DNA of 19,829 nucleotides from JBHJOF01 sp050330055 (lineage in GTDB: Bacteria > Pseudomonadota > Alphaproteobacteria > Kiloniellales > JAKSDN01), in NCBI GenBank assembly GCA_050330055.1, contig JBHJOF010000314.1, positions 1-19,829 of the forward strand, written 5' to 3'. This document shows, piece after piece, positions 6,411 to 16,457 of this stretch (the first letter of the stretch is position 1; every line of letters begins with the position of its first letter). Both the position numbers and the translations under genes were made by a program. The notes under the pieces were generated by a model. It saw only the letters and a program-made list of their open reading frames with translations, was not told the origin of the DNA and made no database searches.

Positions 6411-7268
6411 CTACTCGCCGGCTGCGGCCACGGCACGCTCGGCCGCCGCGGCGGCGAAAGGCCGGTCGTGGCCGAGCGCCGGCACCATGCGGCGCGCCTC
6501 GGCGACCTTCGCCGGATCGATCTCGGCGACGATCACGCCGGGCGCCTCGCCGGCGTCGGCCAGAACCTCGCCCCAGGGCGCCGCGATCAAGGCATGGCCA
6601 TAGGTCTGGCGCCCGCCCGCGTGCTCGCCGCACTGCGCCGGGGCGAACACGAAGCAGCCGGTCTCGATCGCCCGCGCGCGCAGCAGCACGTGCCAATGCG
6701 CCTGGCCGGTGAAGCGGGTGAAGGCCGAGGGCACCGAGAGGAAGTCGGCGCCGGCCTGGGCCAGGCCGCGATAGAGATGGGGGAAGCGCAGGTCGTAGCA
6801 GACCGTCATGCCGAGCCGGCCCCAGGGCAGTTCGGCCAGCACCGCCCGCTCGCCCGGCCGATAGGCCGCCGACTCGCGGTAGCTCTGGCCGTCGGGGATC
6901 TCGACGTCGAACATGTGGATCTTGTCGTAGCGCGCCGCGATGGCGCCCGTAGGATCCATCAGGAACGAGCGGTTGGCCAGGCGGTCGGGCGCCAGGCGCA
7001 CGATCAGCGAGCCCGCCAGCAGCCAGCAGCCGAGCTCAGCCGCCAGCTCGCGCAGCGCCGCCAGCGCGCGGTGCTCAGCCTCGGGCTGCGCCTTCTCGAA
7101 GGTCAGCTTGCGGCGCGGCTCCATCATGTCGCTGGTCTCCGGCGTCATGATGAGCTCCGCGCCTTCGGCATGGGCCCGGCGGATCAGCGCCTCGAGCGCG
7201 GCGACGTTGTCCGCCGCCTCGGGGCCGGCGGTGAACTGCACGCAGGCGGCGCGGAAGTCGCCGCTCAC
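6411..7268 (-). CDS. Carbon-nitrogen hydrolase, Nit1-like (probable deaminated glutathione amidase)
   Basis: The 285-residue enzyme belongs to the nitrilase superfamily and carries the full catalytic triad: Glu44 in TPETSDMM, Lys116 in RYDKIHMFDV and Cys157 in GMTVCYDLRFP. The motifs DKIHMFDVEIPDG and YDLRFPHLYRGLAQAGAD are typical of the Nit1/NitFhit branch. Characterised members of that branch hydrolyse the amide of deaminated glutathione, a metabolite-repair step. The exact substrate here is inferred. The start is the GTG at 7268, which overlaps the grxC stop by 4 bases (GTGA), so translation is probably coupled. Pairing with glutaredoxin fits a glutathione-related role. Length is normal, and an Ala-rich C-terminal tail follows. 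Confidence 0.92.
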   Translation of the reverse strand: MSGDFRAACVQFTAGPEAADNVAALEALIRRAHAEGAELIMTPETSDMMEPRRKLTFEKAQPEAEHRALAALRELAAELGCWLLAGSLIVRLAPDRLANRSFLMDPTGAIAARYDKIHMFDVEIPDGQSYRESAAYRPGERAVLAELPWGRLGMTVCYDLRFPHLYRGLAQAGADFLSVPSAFTRFTGQAHWHVLLRARAIETGCFVFAPAQCGEHAGGRQTYGHALIAAPWGEVLADAGEAPGVIVAEIDPAKVAEARRMVPALGHDRPFAAAAAERAVAAAGE

Positions 7269-7528
7269 GCCCCCGCCTCCAGCAGCTTGTCGAGCTCGCC
7301 CGCAGCCTCCAGCGCCTGGAGCTCGTCGGAGCCGCCGATGTGCCGGCCGTCGATGAAGATCTGCGGCACCGAGTTGCGGCCGCCGCTGCGCTCCATCATC
7401 TCGCGGCGTTTGCTCGGGTGCAGCATCACGTCGGTCTCCTCGAAGTCCACGCCCTTCTGCTTGAGCAGGTGCTTGGCGCGGTGGCAGAAGCCGCAGAAGG
7501 GGTTGGTATAGATCTCGACCCGGGCCAT
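7265..7528 (-). CDS. grxC: Glutaredoxin 3
   Basis: The 87-residue thioredoxin-fold oxidoreductase uses glutathione to reduce disulfides and mixed disulfides in the cytoplasm. The sequence MARVEIYTNPFCGFCHRAK holds the redox site C-G-F-C (residues 12-15), where E. coli Grx3 has C-P-Y-C. The glutathione-binding blocks SVPQIFIDGRHIGGSDEL are intact, including the cis-proline in SVPQ. The start is the ATG at 7528; an upstream in-frame TTG at 7558 would add ten residues with no family match. It overlaps the nitrilase gene by 4 bases and lies 134 bases after comF on the same strand. Confidence 0.95.
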   Translation of the reverse strand: MARVEIYTNPFCGFCHRAKHLLKQKGVDFEETDVMLHPSKRREMMERSGGRNSVPQIFIDGRHIGGSDELQALEAAGELDKLLEAGA

Positions 7529-7643
7529 GGACAGTTCCTTGCAAGGCGCCGCGCCCAATGTGCGCCGCCGGACTGTCGCTTATCTGGTGTGCCGGCGCTC
7601 ACCTTTCAGCGACCCCCCAGCCCTGGGCGCGCAGCATGCTCAA

Positions 7644-7689
7644 GCCCGGGCGCGCTGCGCTCTCAGATTTGGGCGCGCAGCGCCCGGGC
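7644..7689 (-). terminator. Hairpin over the comF stop codon
   Basis: The left arm GCCCGGGCGCGCTGCGC (7644-7660) pairs with GCGCAGCGCCCGGGC (7675-7689) apart from a two-base bulge, and the comF TGA (7663-7665) lies in the loop. A further copy of GGGCGCGCAGC at 7625-7635 repeats 7671-7681, so an alternative weaker pairing exists. There is no U-run, so it may be an mRNA 3' stabiliser or attenuator rather than an intrinsic terminator. Confidence 0.4.
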
Positions 7690-8445
7690 CAGCACCAGCA
7701 CGTCGACCGCCGCGGCGCCGGCGCGCTTCAGCACCCGCGCGCAGGCCGAGGCCGTGGCGCCGCTGGTCAGCACGTCGTCAATCAGCAGCACGCGCTGGCC
7801 GGCCAGCGCCGCCCGGCGCGTGGCCGCCACGGCGAAGGCGCCGGCCATGTTCTGGCGCCGCGCCGCCGGACTCAGACGGCCCTGGGACGGCGTGTTGCGG
7901 CGGCGCAGCAGCAGGCCGGTGTCGACCGGCAGGCCGCTCAGCCGGCCGAGCGCCTGGGCCAGCAGGGCCGCTTGGTTGTAGCGCCGGCGGAACAGCCGCC
8001 AGCGGTGCAGCGGCACCGGTACGATAAGGTCCGCCTCCGCGATCAGCTCCGCCCCCGCCCGCGCCAGCCAGCCGGCGAAGGCCGGCGCGCCCTCGCTGCG
8101 GTCGCCGTGCTTGAAGCCCAGCACCAGGCGGCGGCTCGCCTCGTCGTAGGCCATGACGGCGCGGGCCCGGTCGAAGAGTGGCGCCTCGCGCGTGCAGGCC
8201 GGGCAGAGCGCCTCCGGCCCCATCTCGAAGTCGAAGGGATAGCCGCAGAAGGCGCAGCAGGGCGGCGCGATGAAGCGCACCTGCTCCCAGCAGCCAGGAC
8301 AGAGCGCGCCGCTGCGCTCGATCGCCGCGCCGCAGGCCAGGCAGCGCGGCGGCAGCAGCAGGTCGAGCACCCGGCCCGGCAGGGCCCGCACGCCCTGCCG
8401 CGCCCCCCGCCGCAGCGTACGGGCCAGATCGAGGGTGGTCGCCAT
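7663..8445 (-). CDS. comF: ComF family protein (phosphoribosyltransferase-like amidophosphoribosyl fold)
   Basis: The 260-residue protein has an N-terminal zinc-ribbon-like region with cysteine pairs C35-x2-C38, C49-x2-C52, C64-x2-C67 and C81-x2-C84. A type I phosphoribosyltransferase domain follows, with the PRPP-binding loop VLLIDDVLTSGAT (219-231) and the ComF blocks FKHGDR (111-116), VPVPLH (142-147) and RRRYNQAALLA (153-163). ComF proteins assist inward DNA movement during natural transformation in Bacillus and Haemophilus, but they are common in non-competent bacteria where their role is unclear. The start is the ATG at 8445; an in-frame start upstream at 8547 adds unrelated sequence. 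It heads the comF-grxC-nitrilase minus-strand run. Confidence 0.92.
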   Translation of the reverse strand: MATTLDLARTLRRGARQGVRALPGRVLDLLLPPRCLACGAAIERSGALCPGCWEQVRFIAPPCCAFCGYPFDFEMGPEALCPACTREAPLFDRARAVMAYDEASRRLVLGFKHGDRSEGAPAFAGWLARAGAELIAEADLIVPVPLHRWRLFRRRYNQAALLAQALGRLSGLPVDTGLLLRRRNTPSQGRLSPAARRQNMAGAFAVAATRRAALAGQRVLLIDDVLTSGATASACARVLKRAGAAAVDVLVLARALRAQI

Positions 8446-8588
8446 TGGGCCAGTCTCCGGGCCGGGTCCGCGGCTGTCAACGTGCGGGATGGTGTCGCAG
8501 TTTGAGTTTCCGCAGTGGGCGCAAGAAGGAAGTTCGAACAGCGACATCGGGCGGCTGCTTTGCGGGCGAAGCGGACCTTGCTTCCGGG

Positions 8589-9227
8589 TCAGGTCAGCTC
8601 TTTCAATCCGGTCGGTGTCTCGATGAGCGCTCTATAGCGGACTTTGGGGGCCTGGACGATCACAGGCGGATGCTCGATGGCGAGTTCGCGATAAAGCGTC
8701 TCGATGGTGGCGGAATTTGGATGTTCGAGGGTGAGCGAACGAAGGCGCGCACCTAGATCAGTAATTGAGGCCATCGAGGTGGGGTCGCCGCGGTGATCGA
8801 TGATCGAGGGGGCCGCGCCGTCTAGGGGAAGCGAGCCATCCTCGGGGATTGTGAAATCGAAAGTCGGATTCGCGGTCGGAAGGGGAACCTTGTCCCCGAA
8901 GATCGCGCGGTGGGTTGAAACAACGGAATCTATTGCATCCGTGTTGGCAACCCACCCTCGCAGGCGACGACCTTCGTCCCAATCCGATCTGACTTTTTCT
9001 TGATTGTCGAGACCGAACCAACGCGGCCGGCCAGGCTCTGTTCCCTCCGGGTCGAGCGCTACGATCTCCAGATAAACTGAGTTTCCAAGCTGAAGCCGGT
9101 GATTGTGGGTGCCCATGTAATCGTGACGAGTGCCAAAAGGCACGTCGAGGTCGAGACAATTTTGGACATGCGAAACCCCGTCGATCAACGTTGGGGCTAT
9201 CACGGTGAGGTGATCAAGCTTCAGCAA
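8589..9227 (-). CDS. VOC superfamily protein, glyoxalase-3-like domain
   Basis: The 212-residue product begins MLKLDHLTVIAPTLIDGVSH, the first beta-alpha module of the vicinal-oxygen-chelate (VOC) fold. It continues with MGTHNHRLQLGNSVYLEIVA, which holds candidate metal ligands (His6, the THNH histidines and Glu of YLEI). Proteins of this type are widespread and mostly without a known substrate. The start is a TTG at 9227, supported by GGAG ten bases upstream; no in-frame ATG gives the conserved N-terminus. Base composition stands out: hand counts give 57%, 57% and 52% GC on lines 8821-8880, 8941-9000 and 9241-9300, against 83% on line 8341-8400 in comF. Horizontal acquisition is a reasonable inference. 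It separates comF from the NDUFAF5-like gene. Confidence 0.88.
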   Translation of the reverse strand: MLKLDHLTVIAPTLIDGVSHVQNCLDLDVPFGTRHDYMGTHNHRLQLGNSVYLEIVALDPEGTEPGRPRWFGLDNQEKVRSDWDEGRRLRGWVANTDAIDSVVSTHRAIFGDKVPLPTANPTFDFTIPEDGSLPLDGAAPSIIDHRGDPTSMASITDLGARLRSLTLEHPNSATIETLYRELAIEHPPVIVQAPKVRYRALIETPTGLKELT

Positions 9228-9428
9228 GTGCGGAGAACTCCAATGCTGTCCAGAGAGTCCATACGATCTAACATACCGCGAAAAGCACGGGCAGCTATGG
9301 GCTCAAAGCAGGCTTTCAACGGGCAAATCCCAGAGGACCGCTCAAGGTCGAAAGCCGAGTTCTAACTGAGCCGTTACCAACGCGCGCCCGGCCTTTGCCG
9401 GCCCAGCCGCCTGCGCCATAGTGCCGCC

Positions 9429-10403
9429 ATGGCAGAGGCGCCCGCAGATGCGATCAGGATATTCGACCGGACCCAGGTGCGGCGCCAGCGCGACCGCGCC
9501 GCCGCGCGGCTGGGCGCGCACGACTTCCTGCTGCGCGAGGTGGCCGAGCGCCTGGCCGACCGGCTGGACGACGTCAGGCGCCGCTTTCCCCTGGCGCTCG
9601 ACCTGGGCTGCCACGACGGCGTCCTGGGACGCGTGCTGCAGGGCCGCGGCGGCATCGAGACCCTGGTGCAGTGCGACCTGAGCCCGGCCATGGCCCAAGT
9701 GGCGGCAGCGTCGGCGGCAGCGGGCGGACAGCCGGCGCTGGCCGCTGACGAGGAGTTCCTGCCCTTCGCGCCGGCCAGCTTCGACCTGGTGCTGAGCGCG
9801 CTCAGCCTGCACTGGGTCAACGACCTGCCGGGCGCCCTGGTCCAGCTGCGCCGCTGCCTGAAGCCCGACGGCCTGCTGCTGGCCGCGCTCCTGGGCGGCG
9901 AGACCCTGCGCGAGCTGCGCGGCGCTTTGCTGCAGGCCGAGCTGGAAGAGGAAGGGGGCGCCAGCCCGCGGGTCTCGCCCATGGCCGATATCCGCGACGC
10001 CGGGGCGCTGCTGCAGCGCGCCGGCTTCGCCCTGCCGGTGGCCGACCTGGACAGCCTGACCGTGACCTATCCCGACGCGCTCGCCCTGCTGCGCGACCTG
10101 CGCGGCATGGGCGAGGGCAACGCGGTCAGCGAGCGCCGCCGCGGCTTCAGCCGCCGCGCCACCCTGGGGCGGGCGGCGGCGCTCTATGACGAGCAATTCC
10201 GCCAGCCGGACGGGCGCCTGCCGGCCACCTTCCAGGTCATCAACCTGACCGCCTGGGCGCCGCACGAGGACCAGCCCCGGCCACTGCGCCCCGGCAGCGC
10301 CCGGCAGCGCCTGGCGGAGGCCCTGGGCAGCCGCGAGCGGCCGGCCGGGGACAAGGCGGCACCTGCCGGTCCCGCCTCTCGCCGTCCCCCGCGAAAGAGC
10401 TAG
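9429..10403 (+). CDS. NDUFAF5-like methyltransferase/hydroxylase-fold protein
   Basis: The 324-residue product matches the alphaproteobacterial and mitochondrial NDUFAF5 family: IFDRTQVRRQRDRAAA (11-26), then HDFLLREVAERLADRLDDV, then the SAM-binding motif LALDLGCHDGVLG (55-67). Later blocks are FDLVLSALSLHWVNDLPGAL, SPMADIRDAGALLQRAGF and VYPDALALLRDLRGMGEGNA-like sequence. Human NDUFAF5 hydroxylates an arginine of the complex I subunit NDUFS7 despite its methyltransferase fold; a similar role in NADH:quinone oxidoreductase assembly is inferred. The start is the ATG at 9429. The last 40 or so residues are Pro/Arg/Ala-rich and probably disordered. It is divergent from comF and the VOC gene. 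Confidence 0.87.
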   Translation: MAEAPADAIRIFDRTQVRRQRDRAAARLGAHDFLLREVAERLADRLDDVRRRFPLALDLGCHDGVLGRVLQGRGGIETLVQCDLSPAMAQVAAASAAAGGQPALAADEEFLPFAPASFDLVLSALSLHWVNDLPGALVQLRRCLKPDGLLLAALLGGETLRELRGALLQAELEEEGGASPRVSPMADIRDAGALLQRAGFALPVADLDSLTVTYPDALALLRDLRGMGEGNAVSERRRGFSRRATLGRAAALYDEQFRQPDGRLPATFQVINLTAWAPHEDQPRPLRPGSARQRLAEALGSRERPAGDKAAPAGPASRRPPRKS

Positions 10404-10539
10404 TCCTGCCGAACGAGGACCCTGCATCCCGCTCAGCCGGGCTAGAGGCGATCGTTTTCATACTAAACGGTTTCTTTACGCAATAGGTCTTAGTTCAAGT
10501 GACTGGCAATCCGTCACCGCGCATTGGAGAGCTCTCTCG
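10404..10539 (+). promoter_or_regulatory. AT-rich leader of the hybrid kinase gene
   Basis: A short AT-rich tract (about 10451-10500, with ATACTAAACGGTTTCTTTA) precedes the kinase gene and contrasts with the GC-rich DNA around it, so it probably contains the promoter. I could not fix the boxes. A clear ribosome-binding site GGAG (10526-10529) lies ten bases before the ATG at 10540. Confidence 0.4.
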
Positions 10540-12978
<2,439 letters not shown>

Positions 12979-12989
12979 CGCAGCCGCTC

Positions 12990-13010
12990 GCCGGCGCCAA
13001 CAGCGCCGGC
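12990..13010 (+). terminator. Hairpin after the kinase gene
   Basis: A perfect 8-base stem GCCGGCGC/GCGCCGGC with loop CAACA stands 12 bases after the kinase stop. The following sequence (AACAAGAAACGGATTTTGG) has only a four-T run, so it could be a weak terminator or an attenuator between the kinase and the binding-protein gene. Confidence 0.45.
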
Positions 13011-13083
13011 AACAAGAAACGGATTTTGGGGAGCAACGGAGGCAGGCAAGGCGTCATGAAACCAGGACTCGGGAGATGAGCAC

Positions 13084-14250
13084 ATGACCAACCGAACCAA
13101 ACAAGCTACGCGGGCGCAAGCCGGCAGCGGCGCCCGTAACGCCACGCGCCGCCGCTTTCTGCAGGCCGCCGCAGGCGGCACCGGCGCCCTGGCCGGCCTG
13201 GCCGCCGCAGGCGGGCTGGGCGCCCCCTTCATCCGCAGCGCCAAGGCCGCGACCACGACCTGGCGGATCCAGACCTCCTGGCCCGGCGGCGTCGGCCTCG
13301 AGACCTTTACCGCCTGGTGCCACAGTATCATCGAAAAGACCAGCGGCGAGCTCGCCTTCCAGCCCTTCGGCGCCAAGGACGCAGTGGGCGAGTTTCAGCT
13401 CTTCGACGCAGTCAAGAACGGCGTGCTGGAGGGCATGAATCCCTTCACGCTCTATTGGGCCGGGCAGATGCCGGCCGCCGTGTTCCTCGCCTCCTATCCG
13501 CTCGGTCCGCGTCATCCCCATGAGTGGGACGTCTTCTACTACGGCCTCGGCGGCCTCGAGATCACCCGCGAGCTCTTCGCCGCGCAGGGGCTCTACTACG
13601 TCGGCCCGATCCACCACGGCCCCAACATCATCCATTCCAAGGTGCCGATCCGCTCGATCGAGGACTTCCAGGGGCGCAAGATGCGGCTGCCGGGCGGCAT
13701 GGTGGCCGAGCTGTTCCAGGCCGCCGGCGCGCGCACTGCCATGCTGCCGGGCAGCGAGATCTTCCCGGCGCTGGAAAAGGGCATCATCGACGTCGCCGAC
13801 TACGTCGGCCCCGCGATCAACTACGACCTTGGCTTCCACAAGGTGACCAAGTACATCTCCATGGGCCCGCCGGGCTTCATGTCGATCTACCAACCGGTCG
13901 ACCTGATGGACCTGACGGTCGGCCTGAAGGCCTGGCGCAGGCTGTCGCCGGCCATGCAGCAGTTCGTCGAGATGGAGGTGCACGTCTACTCCGACCTGCA
14001 CCACGCGGCGATCCAGGCGGCCGATCAGGAGGCCTGGGCCAAGTTCGAGGAAGCCGGCAGCGAGGTAACCCGGCTGTCGGAAGCCGACGTGCAGCATTTC
14101 ACCGAGCTGGCCGTGCCGCTGTGGTTCAAGTGGGCCAACAAGGACCGCGACGCCGCGCGCATCTTCAAGATCCAGCTCGACTACATGATGTCCGGCAGCC
14201 TGGGTTACGTCACCCCCGCCATGGTGCGCGGCCATCACCTGGACGTGTAG
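13084..14250 (+). CDS. TRAP transporter substrate-binding protein, DctP family (Tat-exported)
   Basis: The 388-residue product has a twin-arginine signal (TRRRFLQAA, about residues 21-29) followed by a hydrophobic stretch and probable cleavage after AKA near 55. The mature part begins TTTWRIQTSWPGGVGLETF and continues with DctP-family blocks: SIEDFQGRKMRLPGGMVAELFQAAG, MLPGSEIFPALEKGIIDVADYVGP and GFHKVTKYISMGPPG. The latter resemble the alpha-keto-acid/carboxylate-binding TakP-like branch, though the ligand is not deducible. The start is the ATG at 13084 with GGGAG eight bases upstream. No dctQ or dctM membrane subunits lie in the window, so it is an orphan here. It may serve transport components elsewhere, or act as a periplasmic partner of the upstream sensor kinase. 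Confidence 0.92.
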   Translation: MTNRTKQATRAQAGSGARNATRRRFLQAAAGGTGALAGLAAAGGLGAPFIRSAKAATTTWRIQTSWPGGVGLETFTAWCHSIIEKTSGELAFQPFGAKDAVGEFQLFDAVKNGVLEGMNPFTLYWAGQMPAAVFLASYPLGPRHPHEWDVFYYGLGGLEITRELFAAQGLYYVGPIHHGPNIIHSKVPIRSIEDFQGRKMRLPGGMVAELFQAAGARTAMLPGSEIFPALEKGIIDVADYVGPAINYDLGFHKVTKYISMGPPGFMSIYQPVDLMDLTVGLKAWRRLSPAMQQFVEMEVHVYSDLHHAAIQAADQEAWAKFEEAGSEVTRLSEADVQHFTELAVPLWFKWANKDRDAARIFKIQLDYMMSGSLGYVTPAMVRGHHLDV

Positions 14251-14281
14251 GCACAGCTTCGTGCTGGCCACAAACGTGGTC

Positions 14282-14455
14282 CCCCTCACCCGGTTCGCCG
14301 AATGACTTGCAAGCCTTACGTCTTGCAAGTCATGGCGAACCGCCCTCTCCCGCAGGGGGAGAGGGCGCATGGGGCGCGCATCGTTTAGTTACCCTCTCCC
14401 CTTGCGGGAGAGGGAGGGGCCCAAGCGGCCGAAGGACGCTTGGGAGGGTGAGGGG
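14282..14455. repeat. Large palindromic repeat, copy C
   Basis: Outer arms CCCCTCACCC (14282-14291) and GGGTGAGGGG (14446-14455) enclose a long variable hairpin at 14291-14342. That hairpin has about 21 paired bases, GGTTCGCC then ATGACTTGCAAG, with a two-base bulge and loop CCTTACGT. Then come a GCCCTCTCCC/GGGAGAGGGC hairpin (14342-14366), a spacer containing GGCGCGCATCGTTT, a CCCTCTCCC/GGGAGAGGG hairpin (14392-14414) and a second variable hairpin CCAAGCG/CGCTTGG. It fills the gap between the convergent binding-protein and mutT genes. Confidence 0.88.
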
Positions 14456-14512
14456 TAAATTGACAAGCTTTCCGTCCGTCTGAAAGCAAATTCCGCAACA
14501 GCACTTGCCGCC

Positions 14513-14977
14513 TCACAATAGGTCGCGCAGCAGGGCGACCAGGGGCTCGTCGGCCGGCGGCATGGGATAGTCGCCGAGCCGGGCCGGCCGCACCCAGGCG
14601 AGCTCCTGCCCTTCGAGCGCCGTCACCGTGCCCTGCCAGACGCGACAGGCGAAGAGCGGCATCAAGAGGTGGAAGTCGGCGTAGGCGTGCGAGGCGAAAG
14701 CAATCGGCGCCAGGCAGGAGCCGCGCGTATCGATGCCGAGTTCCTCCTTCAGCTCTCGCACAAGCGCGTGCTCGGGCGTCTCGCCGGGATCGACCTTGCC
14801 GCCGGGGAACTCCCAGAGCCCGGCCATGGCCTTGCCCGGCGGCCGGCGGGTCAGGAGAACGCGCCCGTCGGCGTCGATCAGCGCCGCGGCCGCGACCAGC
14901 ACGACCGGCTTGTCGGCTACCCCTTCGGCGCCATCGCCGGCCGACCAGCATCCGCCGTCTTCCGGCTCCGCCGTCAC
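14513..14977 (-). CDS. mutT: MutT-type Nudix hydrolase (8-oxo-dGTP diphosphatase)
   Basis: The 154-residue product contains a complete Nudix box, G-x5-E-x7-R-E-L-x-E-E-L-G-I, at residues 60-82, preceded by the MutT-type GKAMAGLWEFPGGK. MutT removes oxidised 8-oxo-dGTP from the nucleotide pool and so prevents A-to-C transversions. The extended match around VAAAALIDADGRVLLTRRP supports MutT over other Nudix types. The start is a GTG at 14977, giving a 25-residue tail before the conserved core; a later start is possible, since typical MutT proteins begin close to the VLVAAAAL strand. It follows argJ on the same strand, an association common in alphaproteobacteria, but a 146-base palindromic element lies between them. 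Confidence 0.9.
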   Translation of the reverse strand: MTAEPEDGGCWSAGDGAEGVADKPVVLVAAAALIDADGRVLLTRRPPGKAMAGLWEFPGGKVDPGETPEHALVRELKEELGIDTRGSCLAPIAFASHAYADFHLLMPLFACRVWQGTVTALEGQELAWVRPARLGDYPMPPADEPLVALLRDLL

Positions 14978-14993
14978 GAGGCCGCCTTCGTCT

Positions 14994-15139
14994 CACCCTC
15001 CCCCTCCCACGCGCTGACGCGCGCGGGCCCCTCCCTCTCCCCTCGAGGGAGAGGGAAAGCAAGTGCGCCCGTTTGTTCCCCTCTCCCTCCGAGGGGAGAG
15101 GGAGGGGCCCATCGCGCAAGCGATGGGAGGGTGAGGGTG
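14994..15139. repeat. Large palindromic repeat, copy D
   Basis: Outer 16-base arms (14994-15009 and 15124-15139) match with one mismatch and are nearly identical to those of copy A. Inside are a TCCCTCTCCC/GGGAGAGGGA hairpin, a spacer (AAGCAAGTGCGCCCGTTTGT) close to that of copy A in the same orientation, a second G/C hairpin and CCCATCGC-GCAA-GCGATGGG (15108-15127). That last hairpin is the exact reverse complement of the left hairpin of copy A. It lies between argJ and mutT, both on the minus strand. Confidence 0.9.
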
Positions 15140-15165
15140 ACGAGACAAGAGTCCACCGAACGCCT

Positions 15166-16398
15166 CTAGCTCCGGTAGTCGGCGTTGATGTCGATGTAGC
15201 CGTGCGTCAGGTCGCAGGTCCAGACCGTGGCCTTGCCGCGGCCGACGCCGACGTCGACGACGATGTCGATCTCGCGCCCCTTCATGTGGCGAGCCACCGG
15301 TGCCTCGTCGTAACCCGGCGCCACCTGGCCCTGGCGCGCCACCTCGATGCCGCCGATGGCGATCGACAGCTTGTCGCGGTCGGCCTTCTCGCCGGCCTTG
15401 CCGACCGCCATGACAATGCGGCCCCAGTTGGCGTCCTCGCCGGCGATCGCGGTCTTGACTAGCGGCGAGTTGGCGATGGAGAGCCCGATGCGCCGCGCCG
15501 CCCTGGCCGATGCGGCGCCGGTAACGGTGACGGTGACGAGCTTGCCGGCGCCCTCGCCGTCGCGCACCACCTGCTGCGCCAGGTCTTGCAACAGGTCTTC
15601 GAGCGCGTTGCGGAAGCCACGCAGGCGCGGATCACCCGGCGCCGTAATGCGCGGGTGCTTGGCCTGGCCCGTGGCGAAGAGCAGCAGCGTGTCGCTGGTC
15701 GAGGTGTCGCCATCGACGGTGATGGCGTTGAAGGAGCGATCGGCGCCGCGCGTCAGCAGAGGCTGCAGCACCGCCGGCGACAGCTTGGCGTCGGTGCAGA
15801 CGAAGGACAGCATGGTCGCCATGTCCGGCGCGATCATGCCCGAGCCCTTGGCGATGCCGTTGATGGTCACAGTGGTTTCGCCGATCGTCGCCTGGCGCGT
15901 GGCCGCCTTGGGATAGGTGTCGGTGGTCATGATGGCCGCGGCCGCGCGCGGCCAATTCGTCGCCGCTTGCACCTTGTGCAGGCCCAGCAGGCCGGAGATC
16001 AGCCGCTCGTCCGGCAGCGGCTCGCCGATCACGCCGGTCGAGGCGACGAAGACCTCGTGCGGCTTGCAGCCGAGCAGGCCGGCGGTCGCCTTGACCACGC
16101 GGTCGACCGAGGCGAGGCCGACGCCGCCGGTGAAGGCATTGGCGTTGCCGGAGTTGATGACCACGGCCCGGGCGCGGCCGCGCGACAGCGACTTGCGGCA
16201 CCAGAGCACCGGCGCCGAGGCGGTCTTCGAGCGGGTGAAGACGCCGGCCACCGTGCTGCCCGGCGCCAGCTCGATCAGGCAGACGTCGTCGCGGCCCTTG
16301 TAGCGGATGCCGCAGGCCGCCGCGGCCAGAGTCACACCGGCGATCGGCGGCAGGTCGGGGGAGCGCTCCGGCGCCAGCGGCGAGCGCGGCCCGCTCAT
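15166..16398 (-). CDS. argJ: Bifunctional ornithine acetyltransferase / N-acetylglutamate synthase
   Basis: ArgJ recycles the acetyl group from N-acetylornithine to glutamate in cyclic arginine biosynthesis. The bifunctional form can also use acetyl-CoA. The 410-residue precursor has the family blocks CGIRYKGRDDVCLIEL (29-44), VVINSGNANAFTGG (79-92), STGVIGEPLP (120-129) and the autocleavage site KGSGMIAPDMATML (184-197). Self-cleavage occurs between Ala194 and Thr195, making Thr195 the nucleophile of the beta chain. The C-terminus has GEDANWGRI and DLTHGYIDINADYRS. The start is the ATG at 16398. It lies 59 bases after the prolyl isomerase gene on the same strand. A parvulin-argJ-mutT order is frequent in this class. 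Confidence 0.96.
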   Translation of the reverse strand: MSGPRSPLAPERSPDLPPIAGVTLAAAACGIRYKGRDDVCLIELAPGSTVAGVFTRSKTASAPVLWCRKSLSRGRARAVVINSGNANAFTGGVGLASVDRVVKATAGLLGCKPHEVFVASTGVIGEPLPDERLISGLLGLHKVQAATNWPRAAAAIMTTDTYPKAATRQATIGETTVTINGIAKGSGMIAPDMATMLSFVCTDAKLSPAVLQPLLTRGADRSFNAITVDGDTSTSDTLLLFATGQAKHPRITAPGDPRLRGFRNALEDLLQDLAQQVVRDGEGAGKLVTVTVTGAASARAARRIGLSIANSPLVKTAIAGEDANWGRIVMAVGKAGEKADRDKLSIAIGGIEVARQGQVAPGYDEAPVARHMKGREIDIVVDVGVGRGKATVWTCDLTHGYIDINADYRS

Positions 16399-16457
16399 GC
16401 CGTCCCTCCGGCGCCCCGCTGCTGCGCTCGTTCGCGCGCCATGCTCCTTCCCCGCTC

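Noticed and set aside
13054..14370. 438-codon antisense frame over the TRAP binding-protein gene
   Set aside because: Composition of a reverse-complement shadow. The plus-strand frame has a Tat signal, ribosome-binding site and full family match.
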